Positions 24,925 through 33,945 of a DNA stretch of 64,000 nt are shown here, in pieces (position 1 is the first letter of the stretch; each line of letters opens with the position of its first letter). The stretch covers positions 4,712,001 to 4,776,000 of the forward strand of contig NZ_JBEPOK010000001.1 in NCBI RefSeq assembly GCF_040546765.1, read 5' to 3'. The notes under the pieces are model-generated. The model did not search any database. It was not told the origin of the DNA and saw only the letters and a list, made by a program, of their open reading frames with translations. The position numbers and the translations under genes were made by a program. The stretch is from Arthrobacter sp. OAP107. GTDB lineage: Bacteria; Actinomycetota; Actinomycetes; Actinomycetales; Micrococcaceae.

Positions 24925-25422
24925 ATGGGCAAGGCAGGGGTACTTTTGGCCACAATCACGACGACGGCACTCCTCTCGGGCTGCCATGCTTTCGAAGCGG
25001 TATGCCCGGCAGTCGGCCGGGTGTCCGGGGTCGCCGTCACTGTGGCGGCAGGTTACTCGCCCCAAGTTAAAACGCTGCACCTGAAGGCGTGCCAGGACGG
25101 CACGTGCGAGGAGGGCACCGTTCACCTCATGCCCGGCTCCGTCGCAGTTGACCAGGGCTGCACCGACGATGCGAGGCCCGACGGCGTGTGCTCCGCGACG
25201 GCCAAGCCGGACGGCACGCAGCGCGGGCTGCTTGAACTGGAAACCCTGGCCGAGTCCCCCATCGACGTCACCGCAAGCGGGCAGGACGCGAACGGCCGGC
25301 CGATGCCCACCCGCACGCTGCGTTTCGAGCCCAGGGCCAGCTACCCGTTTGGCGAGCAGTGCGGTCGGGTTGTCTCCGCCTCCGTGGTGCTGGATGCGGC
25401 AGGCCTCAGACAGGACAGGTAG
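24925..25422 (+). CDS. Putative lipoprotein
   Basis: A 165-residue protein with a lipoprotein signal: MGKAGVLLATITTTALLSGC, lipobox LSGC with the lipidated Cys at 20. The mature part has several further Cys (VCPAV, KACQDGTCEEG, QGCTDD, GVCSAT, EQCGR), likely disulfide-bonded. No family was recognised. ATG 24925 was chosen because it produces the signal peptide. Confidence 0.7.
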   Translation: MGKAGVLLATITTTALLSGCHAFEAVCPAVGRVSGVAVTVAAGYSPQVKTLHLKACQDGTCEEGTVHLMPGSVAVDQGCTDDARPDGVCSATAKPDGTQRGLLELETLAESPIDVTASGQDANGRPMPTRTLRFEPRASYPFGEQCGRVVSASVVLDAAGLRQDR

Positions 25423-25467
25423 CCGGGCTGAGCCCAACCTGGCCTGAACCCTCGCGGGCCTGCGCCC

Positions 25468-26220
25468 TCAGGGTTCGCCGAAGCCGTTGTTGACCAGGTC
25501 CGCCACGTAGGCCACGGCGCGCTCGGCGTCGGGGCCGTACGCTTCCACGTGCAGCACGGCTCCCTTGCCGGCCGCCAGCGTCATCAGGCCCGTCATGGAG
25601 GCGCCGTCCACTCCGTTCACTGTCACCTCGGCATCCAGCGCGGACAGGCCGCCGGCTATTTTGGCAGCCGGCCGGGCATGCATTCCGGCGAGGTTGACGA
25701 GCTCGAAATCGCCACTTGCGTCCGGGGTGGCCGGAGCCGCCGGCTCGCCCGCCGCCGGCGCGTAGTCAGCCCGGCCTCCGCCTTGGATGCCTTCGGCCCG
25801 GCCGCCTGCGCCGAGGTGGTCTTCGGTTTTGGGACGGGACGCGGGGTAGCCATGCGTGGCCTCGGCGGCGCGCCGGACCGCATGAACGCTGGCACCACCC
25901 TGGGCAGCCACGGCTGCCGCCACAAGGCCCTCCACAATCGGGGCGTCGGCGAGAAGCACCGGAGTACTGCCATCGCTGAACTCCATGGCCGACTCCGCCG
26001 TCATCACGGCAGACCCAAGATCGGTCAGCACCACCACGCCGTCGCCCCCGGCAGCGGCTTCCAGCGCCGCCAACACCTTTTCCATGCTGGTGCCGATCCG
26101 GCCGTCAGACGTCCCGCCGGCCGGGACCATCATCACATCCGGCGCCATCTGGGCCGCGAGTTCCACGGCGCCGTCGGCAATCTTGTCACTGTGCGAAACC
26201 ACCACGATCCGCACGGTCAT
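25468..26220 (-). CDS. dhaM: PTS-dependent dihydroxyacetone kinase, phosphoryl donor subunit DhaM
   Basis: A 250-residue fusion. Residues 1-130 are the EIIA-Man-like DhaM domain with the phosphorylated His at position 10 (VVSHSDKIADG) and the GTS and TDLGSA loops. An Ala/Gly-rich linker joins an HPr domain (about 165-250) with its phospho-His in LAGMHARPAAKIA. E. coli DhaM has EIIA, HPr and an EI-like part; this one lacks the EI part. It passes phosphate from EI to DhaL-ADP. Its ATG overlaps the dhaL stop (ATGA). Confidence 0.93.
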   Translation of the reverse strand: MTVRIVVVSHSDKIADGAVELAAQMAPDVMMVPAGGTSDGRIGTSMEKVLAALEAAAGGDGVVVLTDLGSAVMTAESAMEFSDGSTPVLLADAPIVEGLVAAAVAAQGGASVHAVRRAAEATHGYPASRPKTEDHLGAGGRAEGIQGGGRADYAPAAGEPAAPATPDASGDFELVNLAGMHARPAAKIAGGLSALDAEVTVNGVDGASMTGLMTLAAGKGAVLHVEAYGPDAERAVAYVADLVNNGFGEP

Positions 26221-26843
26221 GCGGCGGCTCCTGCGGCGGCGCGGAGAATGAGGGCACTCGAGGCCGCGCCGGGGTCCCGGTGGCCTGCGCTTCGCTCGCC
26301 GAGGTAGCTGGCCCTGCCCTTGCGCGCCACCAGCGGGTCCGTCGCCACGGCGCCGGCCTCGGCAGCCTCCGCCGCGGCGATGAGCACCGCCAGCGTGTCG
26401 CCGTCGGCCGCGGCTGCTGCGGCTGCGTCAACGGCGGGGGTCCAGGCATCCACCATCGTTTTGTCGCCCGCCTCGGCCTTGCCCCGGGCCACGATGCCGT
26501 CCCGCGCCGCCGTCAGGGCGGCGGCGAGCGCCGCGGCGTCCACGTTCGCGGCATCCCCCAGGGTGGTTGCGGCCCGCAGGAATGCCGTGCCGTAGAGCGG
26601 CCCGGCCGCACCGCCCACCTTGGACATCAGAGCCATGGCCGTCAGCTTGAGCGCTGCACCGGGGGTTTCGGGAGGACTTTCGGCGAGCTTGTCGAGCACC
26701 GCCTGGAAGCCGCGGTCCATGTTTTCGCCGTGGTCAGAGTCGCCGATGGCCCTGTCCAGCTCGATGAGTTCCACCCTGTGCTCCGCCATCGCCTGCGCTG
26801 ACAGCGTCAGCCACTTGACGGCCCAGGTCACGTCCAGCCCCAC
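26217..26843 (-). CDS. dhaL: Dihydroxyacetone kinase ADP-binding subunit DhaL
   Basis: A 208-residue subunit holding the tightly bound ADP that carries phosphate to dihydroxyacetone. The Mg/ADP-binding Asp motif is IGDSDHGENMDRGF near the N-terminus, and KVGGAAGPLYGTAFLRAA follows. GTG 26843, 2 bp after the dhaK stop and behind GGGGCG, is preferred over the longer GTG-type start at 26858. It is the middle gene of dhaK-dhaL-dhaM. Confidence 0.93.
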   Translation of the reverse strand: MGLDVTWAVKWLTLSAQAMAEHRVELIELDRAIGDSDHGENMDRGFQAVLDKLAESPPETPGAALKLTAMALMSKVGGAAGPLYGTAFLRAATTLGDAANVDAAALAAALTAARDGIVARGKAEAGDKTMVDAWTPAVDAAAAAAADGDTLAVLIAAAEAAEAGAVATDPLVARKGRASYLGERSAGHRDPGAASSALILRAAAGAAA

Positions 26844-26845
26844 CG

Positions 26846-27847
26846 CTACACGCCCCACCGCAGGGCCGGGGTGTGCACGGGCGCGTCCCAGAGTGCGGTC
26901 ATCTCGTCGTCAAGCCGGAGCACAGAGATGGAACAGCCCTGCATCTCGAGGGACGTGATGTAGTTCCCCACCAGGGACCGCTCCACCGTGAGGCCCTGTT
27001 CCGCGAGGATCTGGGCGGCCCGGCGGTAGACGATGTAGAGCTCGCTCAGCGGCGTTCCGCCCATGCCGTTGACGAACAGGAGCACCTTCTCCCCCGACGC
27101 GGTTCCGAGGTCGCTGAGAATCGGTTCCAGCAGGCGGCCGGTGATGCCGTCGGCGTTTTCCATGGCGATCTTGTGCCGGCCCGGCTCCCCGTGGATGCCG
27201 ATGCCGATTTCGATCTCGTTGTCCTCGAGGTCAAAGCTCGGGGAGCCGGCATGCGGCACCGTGCAGGCCGTGAGGGCGACGCCCATGGTCCGCACGTTCT
27301 GGTTGACGCGGTCGCCGATGGCCGCCACGGCGTCGAGGCCGTCGCCGCGCTCTGCCGCTGCGCCGGCGATCTTTTCCACCAGGACGGTGCCGCCCACTCC
27401 CCTGCGTCCTGCCGTGTACAGCGAATCCTCCACCGCGACGTCGTCGTTGACGAGCACGGTGCGGACTTCCACGCCCTCGGCCTGGGCCATCTCGGCTGCC
27501 GTCTCGAAGTTCAGCACATCGCCGGTGTAGTTCTTGACGATATGGACCACCCCGGCGCCCGAGTTCACGGCGAGCGTTGCCGGAATGATCTGGTCGGGGG
27601 TTGGTGAGGTGAAGACGGCGCCGGGCACGGCGGCGTCGAGCATGCCACGCCCCACAAAGCCGGCGTGGAGCGGTTCGTGCCCGCTGCCGCCGCCGGAAAC
27701 CAGGCCGACCTTGCCGGCAACGGGGGCATCCTTACGGGTGACGTACTTGGGGTCGGGGCTGACGGTCACAAGGTCTGCGTGGGCAAGACCGAATCCTTCC
27801 ACGGATTCATCCACAACAGCGCGGGGATCATTGATGAGCTTTTTCAC
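26846..27847 (-). CDS. dhaK: Dihydroxyacetone kinase substrate-binding subunit DhaK
   Basis: A 333-residue subunit that binds dihydroxyacetone covalently through a His; the IGIHGEPG motif carries it. Other signatures are KKLINDP at the start, SGGGSGHEPLHAGFVG, NYTGDVLNFE and NGMGGTPLSELY. The start is GTG 27847 with CAGGAG 6 bases upstream. It is the first gene of the operon; dihydroxyacetone phosphate enters glycolysis. No dhaR or EI gene is in the window. Confidence 0.94.
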   Translation of the reverse strand: MKKLINDPRAVVDESVEGFGLAHADLVTVSPDPKYVTRKDAPVAGKVGLVSGGGSGHEPLHAGFVGRGMLDAAVPGAVFTSPTPDQIIPATLAVNSGAGVVHIVKNYTGDVLNFETAAEMAQAEGVEVRTVLVNDDVAVEDSLYTAGRRGVGGTVLVEKIAGAAAERGDGLDAVAAIGDRVNQNVRTMGVALTACTVPHAGSPSFDLEDNEIEIGIGIHGEPGRHKIAMENADGITGRLLEPILSDLGTASGEKVLLFVNGMGGTPLSELYIVYRRAAQILAEQGLTVERSLVGNYITSLEMQGCSISVLRLDDEMTALWDAPVHTPALRWGV

Positions 27848-27941
27848 GGCCGGCTCCTGGGCTCTCGGTGCTTCATTGACATCGGTCAGGATGTGCTTTG
27901 ACCCTACTACCGGCACCGGCTGCGCGGTAGCTCGGAAACGG

Positions 27942-27974
27942 CGGAAGGGACAGCCCCCAATGCTGTCCCTTCCG
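27942..27974. repeat. 13-bp perfect hairpin upstream of dhaK
   Basis: CGGAAGGGACAGC (27942-27954) and GCTGTCCCTTCCG (27962-27974) enclose CCCCAAT. It lies about 95 bp upstream of dhaK, in the gap before the glycosyltransferase remnant. No T-run follows, so it may be an operator or an extragenic palindrome. Confidence 0.65.
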
Positions 27975-28040
27975 GCCCCCCACAGTTTATCCAGCAAATT
28001 TATAAAATAGAAGGGAGTATCACGCCGCAACTTTGAGCGG

Positions 28041-28426
28041 ATCTTGATCAGTTCCCGCGGCAAAACCGGGCAGGCACTGGGCGCGTACGGACTGACCCCG
28101 CCCGACCGCCCGGTACTGGGCTCAGCAGTTCGGCCTGGGCTACGGCGTCATCGCCCTGAGTTCCTACCTGCTGCTGATTCTCCTGACGGTGCTCGCGCTG
28201 GACACGTGGATCTGGTTCCCCTTCTGGCTGGGGCTGGGCGCGCTCTTCTCCTTCGAGCGGATGGTCACCGTCTGGCACGGAGGCTGGCAGGCCCGCCTGC
28301 TCGCCCTGACAGTCGCCCCGGAACTGGTGGTTCGACATGTTCCTCAACGTGGTCTACGTGAAGGGCATCATCGACATGTCGGTGGGCCGGGAGGCCAGCT
28401 GGAAGCACCTGGCAAAGGCGGGCTGA
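28041..28426 (+). pseudogene. Remnant of a glycosyltransferase family 2 gene (C-terminal part)
   Basis: Only the C-terminal membrane portion survives, spread over three frames. Frame 1 reads GQALGAYGLTP; after one extra base near 28104 it continues TARYWAQQFGLGYGVIAL, two hydrophobic segments (SSYLLLILLTVLALD, FPFWLGLGALFSFERMV) and LLALTVAPEL. After an extra G at 28326-28327 it ends FDMFLNVVYVKGIIDMSVG...HLAKAG. This resembles the C-terminus of processive family-2 glycosyltransferases. The catalytic domain is missing because dhaK lies immediately upstream, so it is decayed even if the shifts are errors. The family call is moderate. Confidence 0.65.
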
Positions 28427-28428
28427 GC

Positions 28429-28591
28429 ATGATCGCAGCAGCTGTACGCGCAGGGGTGGCGGCCTTTGTGGCGGTGAACACGGTGATGTATGCCGCACTG
28501 GCCGTGGCCAAGGTCCTGCCGAAGGTGCAGCCGCCGGACGTGAGGCGCGGCCAGCGGTCCGAACCCCGCGGCTCCACCCGGCCGGCTCTAG
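28429..28591 (+). pseudogene. Small membrane protein ORF after the glycosyltransferase remnant
   Basis: ATG 28429, 2 bp after the remnant's stop, opens MIAAAVRAGVAAFVAVNTVM followed by YAALAVAKVLPKV, one transmembrane helix with a basic tail. In frame it runs on far into the antisense of the next gene, which is not credible. A +1 shift would end it at TAG 28589-28591, sharing CTAG with the stop of the convergent acetyltransferase. It is probably the last gene of the same lost polysaccharide locus. Confidence 0.4.
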
Positions 28592-29097
28592 AGAGCCTTG
28601 ATCATCCTCGTGTTGCCGAGCGTGTTGGGCTTCACCCGTGCAAGGTCCAGGAACTCGGCCACGCCTTCGTCATGCGAGCGCAGCAGCTCGGAGTACACCT
28701 GCGGGTCCAGCGCCGACTGGTCAGCCATTACCTCGAAGCCGTGCCGCTTGAAGAAGTCCACCTCGAACGTAAGGCAGAACACCCGCGAGACGCCCAGAGC
28801 CTCAGCCTGCTTCAGGAGGCTCTCCACCAGGACGTGCCCCACGCCCTTGCCGCGCCAGGCGTCCGAGGCCGCCAGGGTGCGCACCTCGGCAAGGTCCTCC
28901 CACATGACGTGCAGGGCGCCGCAGCCGATGACCTCGCCGGCGGCCGACTCGGCGATCAGGAACTCCTGCAGGCTCTCGTAATAGGACACCGTCTCCTTGG
29001 CCATCAGTATTCGCTCTTCCGCCAGGGGCGCCACCAGTTTCTTGATGGCAGCCACATCGCTGGTCCGGGCAGGGCGAACAGTGAAGGAGTCAGTCAC
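28588..29097 (-). CDS. Amino-acid N-acetyltransferase (ArgA-like GNAT)
   Basis: A 169-residue GNAT domain protein. The acetyl-CoA loop is in LAASDAWRGKGVGHVLVESL, preceded by VIGCGALHVMWEDLAEVRTL and followed by FCLTFEVDFFKRHGFEV, a pattern of stand-alone N-acetylglutamate synthases. It would acetylate glutamate for arginine synthesis, but no other arg gene is near. GTG 29097 is taken as start; ATG 29106 is an alternative. Upstream frame extension is antisense shadow. Confidence 0.8.
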   Translation of the reverse strand: MTDSFTVRPARTSDVAAIKKLVAPLAEERILMAKETVSYYESLQEFLIAESAAGEVIGCGALHVMWEDLAEVRTLAASDAWRGKGVGHVLVESLLKQAEALGVSRVFCLTFEVDFFKRHGFEVMADQSALDPQVYSELLRSHDEGVAEFLDLARVKPNTLGNTRMIKAL

Positions 29098-29143
29098 AGC
29101 CCCCATCTTACGGTGACAGCCAGGGTGACCTCCGGCCCGGAGG

Positions 29144-31265
29144 TCACAGGCCGAGGTCGGCGGGAAGCGGGACGTCCTTGCCCAGGACGTTCCTGGCCAG
29201 GAAGTGTTCAACCACGCCGTACCAGACCTTGGCGTGCTGCGGCTGCAGGATCCAGTGGTTCTCGTCCGGGTAGAAGAGGAACCGGTGGCTCGTCTGCCCG
29301 TTGCCGTCGGAGGCGAGCTGGGACTTGGAGAGCAGCTCGTACCAGAGCCGCAGGCCTTCCCCGATGGGCACCCGGTAGTCCTTGTCGCCATGGATCACCA
29401 GCATGGGCGTCCGGATCTTCTCGACATGCAGGTGCGGGGAGTTCTCCAGCGCCATTTCCGCCGTCATTTCCTTGAGCCAGTACTGCGACGCGTCGGTGGT
29501 GGGCCCGAACTGGTCCAGCGCCCACAGGCTGGCGTGGGTCACGATTGCCTTGAACCGGTCCGTCTGCCCGGCCACCCAGTTGGCCATGTAGCCGCCGAAG
29601 GAGCCGCCCATCGCGGCCGTGCGGCTTTCGTCGATGTCCGGCCGCTGCACCACCGCATCCGTGATGGCCATCAGATCCGTGAACGGCGCCTTGCCCCAGC
29701 CGCCCCAGCCCCGCTGGATGTGGTCCTGGCCATAGCCCGTGGACAGGGCGGGGTCCGGCAGCAGGACGGCGTATCCCCGCGCTGTGAGCAGCCACGGGTT
29801 CCAGCGCCAGGTCCAGGCATTCCAGGACCCCAACGGTCCGCCGTGGATCCACAGCAGCAGCGGTGCGGGGTTCCCGGCGGAGGCCCCCGCGGGCAGGGCC
29901 AGGTAGGCGGGGATGCGGGAACCGTCGGCGGCCGTCGTCTCCACCCGCTCCAGCGAGCCCTCGGTTTGCGGCCGCTCCGCCGGGGACGGCAGCCGCGTCA
30001 CGTCCCCGCTGGCCAGGTCAATCCGGACAGGCTCGGTGGGGAACTCGTACGAGCTCCGCAGCGCATACGCGCTGCGCCCGTCGGGGGAAAACAACGACGT
30101 CGGTATAGGCCGCCGCGTCCGGCGTCACCCGGGTGACACTCCCCCGGGCGGCACCAGCCGCAACGCTGACACTGAAAACCGGCGACGCGCCGTCGTCGTC
30201 CGCCGTGACCAGGAGGGCTGAGCCGTCCGGGAGCCACGCCTCCGGGTGGGGCCAGCGGTCCCAGCCGTGAGCCAGCGGCTCCAGGTCCTCCCGGCCGGCT
30301 TCGCTGGACACGTCGAGAAGGTGCAGCTTGACCTGCGGTGCCTGCTGGGGCGTCGTTTCGCTTTCACTGACCACGGCGAGCGTGCCGCCGTCCGGGCTGA
30401 CCGGTCCCGGGAAGTAGTTCATCCCCTCCTCATCGAGGAGGATTCTCATGGTGCCCGTGGAAACGTCGACGGCGGCCAGGACAGAGCGCAGGTCCGCCCT
30501 CGGCAGCGGCTTGGCCAGGCTCGTGTAGAGGGTCTTGCCGTCCGGGCTGACCACCGAGACGGCCTCGCGGAGGCGGGACCCTGCCTGCGGGGTGAGGTTG
30601 CGCAGCGTGAGGGGGGCGGTGCTGTCCACCGTGGCGGGCTTGCCGGGCTCCTGCACGGGCTCCGCCTCCACCGCGAAGAGCCGCGGCTGGGCCGGCCCAA
30701 GGTCCGCGTCCCAGTAGCGCACCGGATACTCGCTGTGCAGGATCGCCGCCACTTTGTTGTCCTTGCGGCTCTTGCGGCGTTCGGCGTCGTTCTCTTCGTC
30801 GCTGGAGCCGGCAAGTACGGACGCGGTGACGAAGGCCGCATTTACGTCCCTGGCCGCCATGACCTTGTCCACACCGCCCGCCCGCGACAGCACCACGCGG
30901 GCCTCGCCGCCGTCTGCGGGAAGCGCCCAGAGCGCACTGACAGGATCGCCGTCGGCCTCCTTGTCCGGATCCGGCCGGGCGGACGTGAAGTAAATGTCGC
31001 CGTTGGCAGCAAACGCGGCGCCGGCCTCGCCCTTGGCACTGCGGGTGATCCTGCGGGCCTGCTTCAGGCCTGCCGGGTCCAGCTCCCACAGCGCCGTTCC
31101 GTATTCGGTGCCCTTGCTGTTGAGCGTGGCGACGGTGGTCACCAGCCGCCGGCCGTCGGGGCTGAGGGCCAGGCCACTTACCCGCGGGATCGCCAGATAG
31201 TGGTCGAGGTCGTGGAAGGGGGTCGCCGGTTGGTCAGGCAGGATCGCTGCATCTTCAGTTGACAT
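29144..31265 (-). pseudogene. S9-family prolyl oligopeptidase, frameshifted in this sequence
   Basis: An acylaminoacyl-peptidase-like serine peptidase of about 706 residues, split in two frames. The N-terminal beta-propeller part (from MSTEDAAILPDQP) has repeated SPDG blades (LALSPDGRRLV, VSPDGKTLYTS, PVSPDGGTLAV). The C-terminal alpha/beta hydrolase part has oxyanion-type HGGPLGSW, nucleophile elbow GGSFGGYMAN, Asp in HGDKDYRVP and His in DENHW. The frames meet at VVFSPDGRSAY; one extra base near 30093-30094 explains the break. With it removed the protein is full length. No signal peptide is seen, so it is probably cytoplasmic. ATG 31265 is the assumed start. Confidence 0.85.
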
Positions 31266-31278
31266 GTGCTGATTCAAC

Positions 31279-31306
31279 ACCTCCTGTGCGCTGGATCACA
31301 GGAGGT
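31279..31306 (-). promoter_or_regulatory. Leader hairpin that hides the ribosome binding site of the S9 peptidase
   Basis: On the minus strand ACCTCCTGTG (31306-31297) and CACAGGAGGT (31288-31279) form a perfect 10-bp stem with an 8-base loop. The 3' arm contains the full Shine-Dalgarno AGGAGG (31285-31280). Pairing would block ribosome access. SD-to-ATG spacing is 14 bases, longer than usual. Confidence 0.6.
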
Positions 31307-31320
31307 TCACTATTAGTGAA
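31306..31320. promoter_or_regulatory. Palindromic operator candidate TTCACTATTAGTGAA
   Basis: A 15-bp palindrome with 7-bp perfect arms directly abuts the leader hairpin, about 40 bp upstream of the S9 peptidase ATG. Size and symmetry fit a MarR- or TetR-type site. The cognate regulator is not evident. Confidence 0.5.
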
Positions 31321-31360
31321 ACAGTACTTTCAGACCTGCCCGGCTGCCGGCACAACGCAG

Positions 31361-31400
31361 GAGGCCCCGCCTGCTCCCCTTCGGGGGCGGGCGGGGCCTC
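31361..31400 (-). terminator. GC-rich hairpin after clpC
   Basis: GAGGCCCCGCC (31361-31371) pairs with GGCGGGGCCTC (31390-31400), with an inner CTCCCC/GGGG stem closed by TTC. It lies 52 bp past the clpC stop. No T-run follows on the minus strand, so termination strength is uncertain. Confidence 0.6.
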
Positions 31401-31452
31401 TTGGCACTGGAGCGGGGCTAGGAGTCCGGCACTCAGAGCCGGGCGGCTGGCC

Positions 31453-33945
31453 TTAGGCGCTCGGGGCGATTTCCGGGATGCGCGGCTTGGCGTTGCCGGC
31501 GAAGGTGAACTTCGCGTCGTCGCCTTCGCCGTCCACATCCACCACCACGATGTCGCCGGGGTGCAGCTCGCCGAAGAGGATCTTCTCGGAGAGCTGGTCC
31601 TCGATCTCGCGCTGGATGGTGCGGCGCAGCGGCCGGGCACCCATGGCGGGGTCGTAGCCGCGGGTGGCCAGGAGCACCTTGGCTGCCTTGGTCAGCTCGA
31701 TGCCCATGTCCTTGTCCTTGAGGCGCTTCTCCAGGCGGGTGACGAACATGTCCACGATCTCGATGATCTCGTCCTGCGTCAGCTGCGGGAACACCACGAC
31801 GTCGTCAACGCGGTTGAGGAACTCGGGGCGGAAGTGCTGCTTGAGCTCCTCCGTGACCCGGGCGCGCATCCGGTTGTAGCCGGTCTGGGTGTCCGTGCCG
31901 GACTGGAAGCCGGTGGCCACGCTCTTGGAGATGTCCCGGGTGCCGAGGTTCGTGGTCATGATGATCACGGTGTTCTTGAAGTCCACCACGCGGCCCTGGG
32001 AGTCGGTCAGCCGGCCGTCTTCCAGGATCTGCAGCAGCGAGTTGAAGAGGTCCGCGTGGGCCTTTTCAACTTCGTCGAACAGGACCACGGAGAACGGACG
32101 GCGGCGGACCTTCTCGGTCAGCTGCCCGCCCTCTTCGTAGCCGACGTAGCCCGGAGGGGCACCGAAGAGACGCGACACCGTGTGCTTCTCGGAGTACTCG
32201 GACATGTCCAGCGTGATGAGGGCGTCCTCTTCACCGAACAGGAACTCCGCGAGGGCCTTGGCGAGCTCGGTCTTGCCGACGCCGGTGGGGCCGGCGAAGA
32301 TGAACGAACCGCCCGGACGCTTCGGGTCCTTCAGGCCTGCACGGGTGCGGCGGATGGCCTGGGACAGGGACCTGATGGCCTCGTCCTGGCCGACGACGCG
32401 CTTGTGCAGCTCGTCTTCCATCTTCAGCAGGCGCGAGGATTCTTCCTCGGTCAGCTTGAAGACCGGAATGCCCGTGGAGTTCGCGAGGACTTCGGCGATC
32501 AGGTCCTCGTCCACCTCGGAGATGTCGTCCATGCCGCCGGTCTTCCAGTGGCGTTCCTTCTCGGAGCGCTCCGTGATGAGCTTCTGCTCCTTGTCGCGCA
32601 GCGCGGCAGCACCCTCGAAGTCCTGCGCGTCAATCGCGGACTCCTTCTCCATCTTAAGTTCGGAGATGCGCTCGTCCATCTCCTTGAGCTCCGGCGGAGC
32701 GGTCATGCGGCGGATGCGGAGCCGGGCACCGGCTTCGTCGATGAGGTCGATCGCCTTGTCCGGCAGGAACCGGTCCGAGATGTAGCGTTCGGAGAGGTTC
32801 GCCGCCGAGGCGAGGGCGCCGTCGGTGATGGTGACGCGGTGGTGCGCCTCGTAGCGGTCCCGCAGGCCCTTGAGGATCTCGATCGCGTGGGCAACCGACG
32901 GCTCCTTGACCTGGATGGGCTGGAAGCGGCGCTCGAGGGCGGCGTCCTTCTCGATGTGCTTGCGGTACTCGTCCAGCGTGGTGGCACCGATGGTCTGCAG
33001 CTCGCCGCGCGCCAGCATGGGCTTCAGGATCGAGGCTGCGTCGATGGCGCCTTCGGCGGCACCGGCACCCACGAGAGTGTGGATCTCGTCGATGAAGAGG
33101 ATGATGTCGCCGCGGGTGCGGATTTCCTTGAGCACCTTCTTCAGGCGCTCTTCGAAGTCACCGCGGTAGCGGGAACCGGCCACCAGGGAGCCAAGGTCCA
33201 GCGTGTAGAGCTGCTTGTCCTTGATGGTTTCCGGCACGTCGCCGCGCACGATCGCCTGGGCAAGGCCCTCGACGACGGCGGTCTTGCCGACGCCGGGCTC
33301 GCCGATCAGCACGGGGTTGTTCTTGGTGCGGCGGGAAAGGACCTGCATGACGCGTTCCATTTCCTGCTCGCGTCCGATCACAGGGTCCAGCTTGTTCTCG
33401 CGGGCCGCCTGCGTCAGGTTCCGGCCGAACTGGTCCAGCACAACGGAGCCTGCGGGGGTGCCCTCTGCCTGGCTCTGGCCGACGCCGGCGCCGGTGGTTT
33501 CCTTACCCTGGTAGCCGGAGAGCAGCTGGATGACCTGCTGGCGGACCCGGTTGAGGTCGGCACCAAGCTTCACCAGTACCTGCGCTGCCACACCCTCACC
33601 CTCGCGGATGAGTCCCAGCAGGATGTGCTCCGTGCCGATGTAGTTGTGGCCGAGCTGCAGGGCTTCGCGCAGCGAAAGCTCCAGCACCTTCTTTGCACGC
33701 GGCGTGAAGGGGATGTGGCCGGAGGGCGCCTGCTGGCCCTGGCCGATGATCTCCTGCACCTGCTCGCGGACGCCGTCGAGCGAAATGCTCAAGGACTCAA
33801 GAGCTTTGGCAGCAACGCCCTCACCCTCGTGGATCAGACCCAAGAGGATGTGTTCGGTACCAATGTAATTGTGGTTCAGCATGCGTGCCTCTTCTTGGGC
33901 AAGCACAACTACGCGACGGGCACGGTCCGTAAATCGCTCAAACAT
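31453..33945 (-). CDS. clpC: ATP-dependent Clp protease ATP-binding subunit ClpC
   Basis: An 830-residue AAA+ unfoldase that feeds ClpP. Order: two N-terminal repeats (LNHNYIGTEHILLGL and LGHNYIGTEHILLGL, residues 1-145), first ATPase with Walker A GEPGVGKTA and FIDEIHTLVGAG, a middle UVR-type segment (KMEKESAIDAQDFEGAAAL), second ATPase with GPTGVGKTE and VVLFDEVEKAH, and the C-terminal sensor domain GARPLRRTIQREIEDQLSE. This layout is ClpC, not ClpB. It follows lsr2 in the same direction with a 413-bp gap, so it has its own promoter. Confidence 0.97.
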   Translation of the reverse strand: MFERFTDRARRVVVLAQEEARMLNHNYIGTEHILLGLIHEGEGVAAKALESLSISLDGVREQVQEIIGQGQQAPSGHIPFTPRAKKVLELSLREALQLGHNYIGTEHILLGLIREGEGVAAQVLVKLGADLNRVRQQVIQLLSGYQGKETTGAGVGQSQAEGTPAGSVVLDQFGRNLTQAARENKLDPVIGREQEMERVMQVLSRRTKNNPVLIGEPGVGKTAVVEGLAQAIVRGDVPETIKDKQLYTLDLGSLVAGSRYRGDFEERLKKVLKEIRTRGDIILFIDEIHTLVGAGAAEGAIDAASILKPMLARGELQTIGATTLDEYRKHIEKDAALERRFQPIQVKEPSVAHAIEILKGLRDRYEAHHRVTITDGALASAANLSERYISDRFLPDKAIDLIDEAGARLRIRRMTAPPELKEMDERISELKMEKESAIDAQDFEGAAALRDKEQKLITERSEKERHWKTGGMDDISEVDEDLIAEVLANSTGIPVFKLTEEESSRLLKMEDELHKRVVGQDEAIRSLSQAIRRTRAGLKDPKRPGGSFIFAGPTGVGKTELAKALAEFLFGEEDALITLDMSEYSEKHTVSRLFGAPPGYVGYEEGGQLTEKVRRRPFSVVLFDEVEKAHADLFNSLLQILEDGRLTDSQGRVVDFKNTVIIMTTNLGTRDISKSVATGFQSGTDTQTGYNRMRARVTEELKQHFRPEFLNRVDDVVVFPQLTQDEIIEIVDMFVTRLEKRLKDKDMGIELTKAAKVLLATRGYDPAMGARPLRRTIQREIEDQLSEKILFGELHPGDIVVVDVDGEGDDAKFTFAGNAKPRIPEIAPSA

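Noticed and set aside
27995..28012. TATAAAATAG as a promoter for the glycosyltransferase remnant
   Set aside because: AT-rich, but no -35 partner at a proper distance, and the downstream reading frames are decayed.
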